Below, piece by piece: positions 56,800 to 64,000 of a stretch of DNA of 64,000 nt. The stretch comes from Cephalopachus bancanus. Lineage: Eukaryota > Chordata > Mammalia > Primates > Tarsiidae. The DNA lies in assembly GCA_027257055.1 (NCBI GenBank), contig JAPVLO010000951.1, positions 363,501 through 427,500 of the forward strand, written 5' to 3'. Every line of letters begins with the position of its first letter. The first letter of the stretch is position 1. The notes beneath the pieces were generated by a model. The model was not told the DNA's origin. It did not search any database and was given only the letters and a program-made list of their open reading frames with translations. Both the position numbers and the translations under genes were made by a program.

Positions 56800-57215
56800 A
56801 AATCTGAAGATAGGTACTTTAAAGAGCAGATGTTTATTTTTTACAGTTCTGAAGCTGAGAAGCCCGAGGGTGAAGAGTTGCATCTGGAGAGGGCATTCTT
56901 GCTGTGTCATTCTATGGAGGTGGCAGAAGAAAAAGACAGCAAGCATGAGAAAGGGAGAGGAAGATGGAGATCGAGATAGAGAGAGAGGGAGCGGGAGAGG
57001 GAGAGGGAGGGAGAGAGAGAGAGACTCACTTTTACAACAAGCCCACTCTTGAGTTAGCTAACCTACTCTTGCCATAATGACGTAAATCCATTTATGATCA
57101 TCCATTGATCAGGACCTAATCATCTCCTATTAGGCTCGCCCCCCCAACACTATTGCATTTATATTATACATAAACTTGGGAGATACTATAGGGGTTTATC
57201 TTGTGTAAAACATGT
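56800..57215 (-). mobile_element. MLT1/MST-type LTR
   Basis: GAGCAGATGTTTATTTTTTACAGTTCTG, a GAGAGAGA run (56,975-57,022), CACTTTTACAACAAGCCCACTC, CATAATGACGTAAATCC and CCAACACTATTGCATT are the reverse of an MLT1/MST LTR. Confidence 0.85.
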
Positions 57216-57312
57216 TTCTTGTTCACACACTGAACTAGAGACTGCTCACTTAAAAGGTGAGGAGGTAAAAAAAGATCAGAGAAGTAAATCAATTGTCATT
57301 TCTCTTTTTCAG

Positions 57313-57400
57313 AGTAGTTTTGGACAGAAATGAAATTATTTTTGTTGACTTTTCTTTGCATAGAGTCAGTCATTTGCCATGCTCAAAGAGGAATTGCACA
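57313..57400 (+). CDS. Candidate internal coding exon, unknown gene
   Basis: 88 bases lie between a strong acceptor, CATTTCTCTTTTTCAG, and a donor, CACA|GTAAGA. Only the frame that skips the first base is open: 29 codons, VVLDRNEIIFVDFSL then HRVSHLPCSKRNCT. It is outside the repeats that I recognise. The phases (2 in, 0 out) do not join directly to 36,110 or to 62,231, so another exon would be needed on each side. I do not recognise the sequence. Confidence 0.4.
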
Positions 57401-57465
57401 GTAAGAATATTACTCATATAGACACTTAGAGGAGATTGGGGGTGTATGAGACACTTTTTAAGAGC

Positions 57466-57514
<49 letters not shown>
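57466..57514. repeat. (GT)n microsatellite, about 24 units
   Basis: Pure GT run directly followed by ATTCAGAAAACATTGATG. Confidence 0.97.
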
Positions 57515-57516
<2 letters not shown>

Positions 57517-57528
57517 TCAGAAAACATT

Positions 57529-58590
57529 GATGTTGGGAGCCAGCCATGGAGGCCCACTGAGCGTTAGGGATCAGGAAGGGCCGTTGACCCCGAGACCACT
57601 AGGATGCATTTGGGAGCTATTTGACCCCATTTCCTCCCCCTTTCTACTCAGCATTAACCAGATTAAGCTCCTGTGAGCTCAAAATATAAAAACTCTAAGA
57701 CCGGGATGAACACAAGCTAACTTTAGAGGCTCATTGCTCCCATTCTTCCGCAAACTGCAGTTTTGGCTTTCACACAACTTATAATTCAAACTCATGTCAC
57801 ATATAAAAGCCTTAGTATTGGTCACAGGCTTCTGGGTCATGATCTTAGGATTTATTGAAGGTGTAAATTGTAGAATATAGTTTTAGAAGACAGCCATTTT
57901 GTTGAAAGAATGCGACTGGGTTACTTGCAGGTAGCCCACTGTGAACTTTGGACTGGGCCACATTCCAAACATTCTGGGATGGGCCACTTTCGTTTGTAAA
58001 GTAAATATTCAAGCTTCTATACAATTGTTTAACTTGGCATAAATCAATCAGCTTAGGATGAAAAAGGTTTATAGAATGTGTCAGTCACGGATTAGGTTAT
58101 CCTTTGTTATGGGATTTTAAGATTATCATATGAAAAGGGTTTAAAGGCAATCATTGATTAAGTTTTCATGGATTAAGCTTTCTGGTGGGTGGGGGAAGCC
58201 CCTCCCACATCTGACTTTGTGTATAAAAGACCCATTGCAATTCCCAATAACACACATCGCTTCTGCACTAGACTGGAGTCCAATTTTTTTTCTCTCTCTC
58301 TCTCTCCCTCTCTCTCTCTTTCTTCTTCCCCCCAATTGCTGATGTCGTCTCCACTTTTGGGGGAACCCTGAACCGGCTGGAGCTGGTCTCCAGCACATTA
58401 CCTACTGGCTACTATCTCTGTTTTACTGATAGATGAATGGATGGAAAGAGACAACATGCTTGAGACAAAGATGATGTCAGGTGAGCTGAACCAGTTCATA
58501 CTCCTTAAAAGTGACAATCTACTCTCTCTCTTTAATTTACTTTCTAAATAAACTATATTTTTCAATCTAAAAAAAAGTGACAGCACCTGT
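57529..58590 (+). mobile_element. Possible ERV LTR sequence (one or two nested copies)
   Basis: TGTTGGGAGCCAGCC at 57,531 looks like an LTR start. TATA-like boxes occur at 57,685 (AATATAAAAACTC) and 58,218 (TGTATAAAAGACC). The second is followed by CTTCTGCACTAGACTGG, a CT-rich stretch, GGGGGAACCCTGAACCGGCTGG and an AATAAA at 58,547, a U3-R-U5-like layout. No retroviral coding sequence is present. I cannot assign a family, and the edges are uncertain. Confidence 0.4.
58288..58330. repeat. (CT)n tract
   Basis: TTTTTTTTCTCTCTCTCTCTCTCC and more CT, inside the LTR-like region. Confidence 0.9.
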
Positions 58591-59735
58591 CTATCCTGGT
58601 CTTGTTCTTATGAACAGCATTAGAACACCTGGTTTCTGTTATACATGTGTGTGTACCAAAATAAGCCCCAAAGTCTTCTGAAAGCAAATAGTTAAAGCAT
58701 TCTGCAGGTGTAAATGTTATGACAGATGGTTATGTCCCAAAATAAATGAATTGTGTGTATCCCAAGTTCCTCGGGTGAAGCTTGTCACTCTTTTTCCATT
58801 TACATATTCATCCCAGGATATTCTTTCTTAGTGCAACTCAACATGCTACCATCAAGCTCCTTCAAGTACAACCTCCCTGGGGACAAGGCACTAACAAGAC
58901 ACTGTATTCAAAGGAAAGCCAACAAGGACAGTTGATTCCCTGCAACCATGGATTGAATCAAACACTGATAGAAAATATTTGGGAAAGAAAATGAGTCCAT
59001 ATTGAACATATGCAAGTTTCCTTTGTTGCTATTATTCTTTAAACACTATAGTATAACAACTGTTTTCATAGCATTTACATTTTACTAGGTATTTTAAGTA
59101 ATTTGGAGATGATTCAAAGAATATAAGAAAATGTGCATAGATTATATGCAAATAATACACCATTTTATATAAAGGACTTGTGCATTCATGAATTTGGTAT
59201 TTATGGGAATCCTACAGCCAATCCTTCATGGCTACTGAGAGAAAACCATACACATTCTGCAATAAGCAAATATAACACTAGAAGTCTATCATAGTCAAGG
59301 ATAAGAATGCCTTAATTTTACTTAAAATAAATATAAAATGTGGGACAGAATTTATATAAGAACTTTTTCACCCTCAGTGATTTTTTTCTAACCAATCTTT
59401 AAATTTATAAAGACATGATTTTACAATTTCCAAGAAAGAAACACATTTAAAAATTTGAGTCACTTGGGAAGTCATTAATGGAGATTTTTATTTCATGATG
59501 GTAAGAGAGAGTCAATGAGTTTATTTCAAATGTCTTAATTCCTACTGAGTTTCATATTTTATAAAGTTCTTTCCTTGTGGTATTTTATCCCTGTAAACCT
59601 GAGGGCATGCTCCTTGGAAACTTGAGGACATTGCTACATGGCAAGTCCTCACCAACTTAGAAGCTGATACAACACCTATGTATTAACTTGCAGTTTCTGT
59701 GAGTCAGGAATATGGGCACAATTTAAATAGGTCTT
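58591..59735. other. Unique AT-rich sequence
   Basis: No repeat or exon signal. Overlapping + frames at 58,753-58,994 have no motif. Confidence 0.45.
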
Positions 59736-59739
59736 CTGA

Positions 59740-60120
59740 TTAGGACCTCACAAGGCTGCTATGAAGGTATTTCCAGGAGATGTGGTCTCATCCAAAGGCT
59801 CAGATGGGGCAAAATACATTTTCAAGTTCATTCATGTTGTTGTTGGCAGAAATCTATTCTTCATTGGTTGTTGGAACGTGAATCTCAGTTTCCAGAGGTT
59901 GCCTTCAATTCCTTGCCCTGTAGACTTCTCCATAAAGCACCTCACAACATGGCAACTGACTTCTCCAAAGTCAGCCAGGGAGAGCGGCAATACAGATGAA
60001 ACTCACAGTCTTATGTAGTGTACTCACCAAAGGGACATCTTTATCATATAGTATTTAGTGGAAGTGAGTCCCAGGTCTCAAGGACGCTCAAGAGAAGGCA
60101 TTGCACCACGACATGAATAT
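59740..60120 (-). mobile_element. MLT1-type LTR fragment
   Basis: AGGACCTCACAAGGCTGCTATGAAGG, TTCAAGTTCATTCATGTTGTTGTTGGCAG, TCTCCATAAAGCACCTCACAACATGGCAACTG are the reverse of an old MLT1 LTR. The 85-codon + frame here is antisense to it. Confidence 0.7.
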
Positions 60121-60220
60121 CAGGACATGAACATTATTGAGGACCATCTTGACTCTGTAGAGGAGCCATAATAAGTGTTCTCCTAAAATAAAATAGTAAT
60201 AATTGCTAATGGAAAGACTA

Positions 60221-61168
60221 TGAGGTCTGACAATTAAGTTCTAGAAGTCATCCTAGAAAAAGTGCTACATATCTCATGGCTGAACATCACTATGGTCACC
60301 TACAAAGGACTACTCTTGGGAAGCTGTGCACCAACACTTGTGCCTAGTCCATCCGTCAAAGCAATTTTAGAACCCTTTTTCTGGGAGGACCATCAGAGCT
60401 GTCATCACAAAAATGTTGGAGCATGAATTAGAGCAACGAACAAACATTACATTTCTTGTTAAACTGGGAAGGAGTGGAAGTGAAATCAGGGGCATGTTAG
60501 TTCAAGTTTATGGGGATAATGCCATGAAGAAAATGGCAGTGTACAGGTAGATTAAAAACATTTTTCTGAGGTGAGAGAAAGTGTCACTGATGAAGAGAGG
60601 TCAGGACAGCCAGTCATGGGCAGAACTGACAAAAACATTGCAAAGATTTGTTGAATTGTGCGTCAAAATTGTCAGCTGACTGTGAGAAGCATAGCAGACC
60701 AAATAAACACGGATAGAGAATCAGGAAAACCTTAACTGAAAATCTTGACATGAGAAAGATGTGTGCAAAAATGGTCCCAAAGGAGCTCTTGCATCACGAC
60801 AATTTACCAGTTCACACAGCACTGCCTGTGAGGTATTTTTTAGCCAGTAAACAAGTAACTGTATAAGAACACCCTCCGTACTCATCAGATCTGGCCCACA
60901 ATGACTTTTCTCTTTACCTGAAGATAGAGGAGCTATTGAAAGAAGGATATTTTGATGACATTCAGGACATCAAAGGTAATATGATGATGGCTCTGATGGC
61001 CATTCCAGAAAAAGAGCTCTAAAATTGCTTTGATGGGTGGACCAGGTGTTGGCATGGGTGCATAACTTCCCAAAGGGAGTACTTTAAAGGTGACTATAGT
61101 GATATTCAGCAATGAGGTATGTAGCACTTTTTCTAGAATGAGCTCATGAGCTTAACTGTCAGACCTCT
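60221..61168 (+). mobile_element. Mariner element with long inverted ends (family B)
   Basis: After TA (60,219-60,220) the element starts TGAGGTCTGACAATTAAGTTC and ends CTTAACTGTCAGACCTC. The inverted similarity continues for about 180 bp at each end (shared words CTAGAAAAAGTGCTACATA, TTGGGAAG, CAAAGCAATTTTAGA, TTTTTCTGG). The interior encodes a mariner transposase in broken frames from about 60,413 (MLEHELEQRTNITFLVKLGR). Then it jumps near 60,790 to HHDNLPVHTA and YSSDLAHNDFSLY, so the segment with the first catalytic Asp is deleted. The second and third Asp positions are visible. Confidence 0.9.
60413..61115 (+). pseudogene. Mariner transposase remnant
   Basis: The normal enzyme (about 345 residues) cuts and pastes its element at TA through a D,D34D active site. 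Here the N-terminal helix-turn-helix part is legible up to about KMVPKEL, then roughly half of the protein is missing, then HHDN and the PYSSDLA(H)NDF block and the C-terminus ending DYSDIQQ follow. At least four stops or shifts are present. It is inactive. Confidence 0.85.
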
Positions 61169-61169
61169 T

Positions 61170-61935
61170 GAGACTGAAACTGACTTACCAAATTATAGGT
61201 CAGAGTCATTACACTACTAGCTTTTGTCCTGAAAGCAAGCTATTTGAAGGAGAATGACCTCCAAACACTTAACAGCTTGGAGAAGAGGGGATTTGAGGAA
61301 ATAAGGACACAATGCAATGTGGGTGCACACAACACTAAACGTCAACTGTCCCTCTGTCATTCTGAAGACCATGCTGACATCTAACCCAATCTGGTCCATT
61401 GCTTTATAATATCTAAAATAAAATTAACAATAATGCTGAAGTTCACACTTGGTTTAAAAAAATTTCCTGGAATTGTTGTGTCTTACATCATAAGAAAAAC
61501 AGAATTTGTGAAGCTTCTTTCCCAGCCTTTGTTATATTGTAAATAGCAAACACAAAAGGATCTAGTAAGACCCACACTCCTCCCCAGCCCCAAGCCAAGG
61601 CCAGTGTGGCTGCCAAGGCAGAAACAGACTTGAAACGTCGGATCCACTTTAGAAGATATTTGTTCAGCTGGAGAACGAACATTGCTTTAGTGTACTTCAA
61701 AAACAATGGGATTATACCTTCCATACCCTTGGAATAATTTAATTGACCTTTATTTTTCAAACCACATAGAAACAGAAGTCAACAAGAGCAACCTCTAAAA
61801 CCTGAATTATGGATTAGTGATTTTAGCATACATCTGGGAAATGTTATTCCCAAATAGTTTACATCTCTAGAAGCTCTCATTAATGTGTGTACACATACTG
61901 TAATTCTTAAAATCTTGATTGAAAAATATTTTTCT
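61170..61935. other. Unique sequence, nothing recognised
   Basis: No repeat or gene. A minus frame of 90 codons at 61,488-61,760 has no motif that I can name. Confidence 0.4.
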
Positions 61936-61939
61936 AAGG

Positions 61940-62185
61940 CTTCTCTACAGGAGAACTATTGACTTGGGACCAGATGATTTTTTTTGTGTGTGTGTGTGTG
62001 TGTGTGTGTGATGGGAAGCTGCCCTGTGCACTATTGCGACCAGATGACTTTTTGTGACGGGAGTCATATTGAGCAGCATTCCTGGTCTCTACCCACTCAA
62101 AGACAGTGTCACAGTTGTGGCAACCCAAGATGAAGATGTCTCCAGAAATTGCCCAATGTCCCGCAGAGGTGCCTTTGATAATGGA
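61940..62185 (-). mobile_element. MER5A-like hAT-Charlie MITE with GT insertion
   Basis: GGACCAGATGATTTTTTTTGTG, GGGAAGCTGCCCTGTGCAC, GAGCAGCATTCCTGGTCTCTACCCAC and TGTCTCCAGAAATTGCCCAATGTCCC are reverse MER5A. A (GT)n run interrupts it and ACCAGATGA(C/T)TTTTTGTG is present twice. Confidence 0.85.
61985..62012. repeat. (GT)n microsatellite
   Basis: About 13 GT units inside the MER5A copy. Confidence 0.95.
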
Positions 62186-62230
62186 TAGAAGACTATTTAG
62201 AACAAAAATATTGTATTTTCATTTTTTCAG

Positions 62231-62325
62231 GTAGTAAGATCCAGCTAACACTGTCCAACATCATTCTCTCTAGTGAGAATATTATTGCCACACAACAGCC
62301 TTTGGTGTTGACAATTATTAAAAAT
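62231..62325 (+). CDS. Candidate internal coding exon, unknown gene
   Basis: 95 bases lie between an excellent acceptor, TTGTATTTTCATTTTTTCAG, and a donor, AAAT|GTGAGT. Only one frame is open: it needs one base from the previous exon and gives 31 codons, SKIQLTLSNIILSSEN then IIATQQPLVLTIIKN, ending in phase 0. The single base left by the 36,037-36,110 candidate would complete its first codon as Gly. It is outside recognised repeats. The short alternating hydrophobic runs suggest beta strands. The protein is not recognised. Confidence 0.5.
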
Positions 62326-62659
62326 GTGAGTCTTTGTTTTATTGGGGGGTTGGTCAATTCATATTGCTGCTTCTTTCCAGAAATTCTATTAGGGCTATGT
62401 TGACTCCCAGCTTCCCCAATGCACGGCTATGCAGGAAACCTCTTTCTCTTGAATGTGCTAGTCAGAATTTCCCTGGGTGTTGTTCAGTACTTTGTGCACT
62501 AAAAAAGTTGAGGACACATTCCTGGCTTTGCTTCTGGGTTGGTCTTTGCATCAGGCTCCAACAGAGTTGGCTGATGTTGGTCAGTTTCAGACTGGTCCTG
62601 AATCTTGGGCAACCTCCTCATTCAGTTCTCCCTGTGTCATCTCATTCCTGCTGTTCTGG

Positions 62660-63005
62660 TCTCAACATACCTCCAAACCTCCCAGATTCATATGTTGAAA
62701 AATTTAATCAACGATGTGACAGCATGAAGTGGTGCTGACTTTAGGGATTGATTACATCATAAGGGTGGAGCCCTCATGGATGGAAATTAGTGTCTTATTA
62801 AAGGACTTTAGGCAACAAGCTTACCGCTTTCCTTTCTGCCTGCTGTCATCAGAGGACCCAGCAAGAAGGCATAAGCACTCACAAGACACCAACTCTGCTA
62901 TGCCTCCTTGATCTTGGACTTCTCAATCTCTGGAACTGTGAGAAAATAAGTGTCTGCTTCTTATAAATTACTCAGTCTCGAGTTTTGTTTTTTTGTCAGT
63001 ATAAC
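62660..63005 (+). mobile_element. MLT1-type LTR
   Basis: CTCAACATACCTCCAAACCTCCC, GGGTGGAGCCCTCATGGATGG, CAAGAAGGCATAAGCACTCAC, TTGATCTTGGACTTCTCAATCTCTGG and AATTACTCAGTCTCG are in MLT1/MST order. Confidence 0.9.
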
Positions 63006-63018
63006 ATTTATAAGAGAA

Positions 63019-63043
63019 TATATATATATATATATTATATATA
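63019..63043. repeat. (TA)n run, mariner target site
   Basis: ATATATATATATATTATATATA directly before the mariner end. The TA dinucleotide is the target of mariner insertion. Confidence 0.85.
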
Positions 63044-63767
63044 CAGGGGACCCAAAAAACCTGGAATTATCTTTTGTAAGGTGGGCTCCTTGTAGTACAG
63101 GCTTCCCCACTAGTAAGTGTTCTAGGAACCCATCAGCATCAGTGTACCAGCTAGCGTTGTTGGGAGAGGCTGAGTTCGACTTCGGTGATTTTTTTTGGTG
63201 ATTCAATGTGTTTGCCCATTTCGTGATGGGTGATTGACAAGCACCTGCCCACATTTACTGAATGTTCAGCAGTTTTTGATAAAAAATGGCATGACCCTGA
63301 AGCCCTGCCCTCCTTATTCATCTGATCTTGTTCAAGTGACTTTTTCTTTCTTTCTTTTTTTTGCTTCCCTAGATAAAAAAAAAGCCCTCCAAGGGAAACC
63401 TTTTGCCATGTGGAAGAGGTGAAACAAAAAATGACAGAAGCACTAAAAGGCATCAAAATGGATGAGCTCAAAAACTGTTTTTTACCTGATCTTAAACCAG
63501 GCAAGGTAGGGACAAAAGGAAGGTCCAATCTTTATCTATACAATGACCATTTGACTACCTAATCCTGAATTGTACCCCATATCTTTAAAAATGAAATTTT
63601 AAAACAAAAACAAAGAAAACAACAACAAAAAAAGTGTTCTGAGTGATGACAAATGTTTCTCGCTAAGTGTATGGCCTCAAATGGAGAGTACTTTGAAGGT
63701 GACTGAAGTTTAAACATGTAAGAAGAAATGCACAATTTTTAATAAATTGATTCTGTTTTTGGGGGGA
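63044..63767 (+). mobile_element. Inactive mariner element (family A), split by an L1 scrap
   Basis: It starts CAGGGGACCCAAAAAACCTGG and ends in AATAAATTGATTCTGTTTTTGGGGGG, inverted to the start. The words CAGGCTTCCCCACTAG, GGAACCCATCAGCATC and AAAATGGATGAGCTCAAAAACTG match the copy at 18,874-19,436 on the other strand. Transposase remnants include QQFLIKNGMTLKP and PPYSSDL. A ~150-bp L1 piece (63,482-63,633) interrupts the 3' part. Confidence 0.88.
63482..63633 (+). mobile_element. Very short L1 3' end inside the mariner
   Basis: TTACCTGATCTTAAACCAGG to ACCTAATCCTGAATTGTACCCCATATC and an AAC/A-rich tail. The mariner sequence before (AAAAACTGTTTTT) and after (AAAAAGTGTTCT) is an imperfect target duplication. 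Confidence 0.8.
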
Positions 63768-63773
63768 TTTTAT

Positions 63774-63840
63774 ACACACACACACACACAAATACATATA
63801 TGCTTATACACACATGTAAGTAAATAAATAAATATATGCA
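63774..63840. repeat. (CA)n and AT-rich simple repeat
   Basis: ACACACACACACACACAC, then AAATACATATATG and TAAATAAATAAAT. Confidence 0.9.
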
Positions 63841-64000
63841 TATATGTAAAAATGAGATGTCTTCAGTGTCAAAATGGTATCAGCAGTTTTGTCTCACAGA
63901 ACATTTGGAGAGAAGTCAATCTCATTCAAATAACAGCTGTGATCAAGGATGTGACATGGCTTGCCTTCAACGCTTACCAGATGCTGTGATACAGCATCTG

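Overview
The window is vertebrate nuclear DNA from a primate. It carries about two dozen Alu copies (7SL-derived dimers, loose left monomers and one trimer), L1 pieces of many ages, MLT1-type (ERVL-MaLR) LTRs, mariner and hAT-Charlie DNA transposons, and long micro- and minisatellites. The Alus look like old J/L-type copies. The youngest L1s share a 3' end (ACCCTGAATTGTACCCC, then a short A-rich tail) that differs from the 3' end of anthropoid L1PA as I remember it. Together with mariner families that I do not associate with monkeys or apes, this suggests a lemur, loris or tarsier rather than a catarrhine. The species is an inference.

There is no intact gene. The long open frames are almost all reading frames through simple repeats (3.4-4.5 kb, 24.7-25.3 kb, 33.2-33.8 kb, 15.5-15.9 kb) or through transposons. 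The best coding evidence is a few short stretches on the + strand bounded by good splice acceptors and donors (36,037-36,110; 57,313-57,400; 62,231-62,325; weaker 48,657-48,752 and 52,842-52,920). The 36 kb and 62 kb stretches are in compatible phase. They could be exons of a gene whose introns make up much of the right half, but I do not recognise the protein, and the two weaker stretches contain in-frame stops.

Layout: 0-16 kb holds Alus, an MLT1 LTR, a 1-kb polypyrimidine tract with a ~285-bp higher-order period, three GATA/TATC arrays (one inside an Alu tail), a MER5A, old L1s, and an inverted repeat at 10.7/11.9 kb. At 16.1-16.5 kb there is a 44-bp minisatellite inside an old LTR-like repeat. 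18.3-26.2 kb has several minus-strand L1 3' ends, an inactive mariner, a half tRNA-Arg copy between two L1s, and a 650-bp TCC/TTC tract. 26.65-31.26 kb is an MLT1 LTR split by an L1 that keeps its 5' end, has a perfect 16-bp target duplication and has lost most of ORF2. 31-49 kb is a mosaic of MLT1 LTRs, Alus, L1 pieces, a mariner-like MITE and CA/GT arrays. At 49.1-49.3 kb an L1 3' end has expanded into a minisatellite. 51.3-54.3 kb is the longest stretch without recognisable repeats and is a candidate conserved noncoding region. 55-64 kb holds MLT1s, a short L1 with target duplications, possible ERV LTR sequence, a fold-back mariner, a MER5A, and a second copy of the 19-kb mariner family interrupted by a small L1.

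Nothing here looks like a defence system, operon or other new gene system. The interest lies in how repeats were born, nested and inverted, and in the candidate exons.
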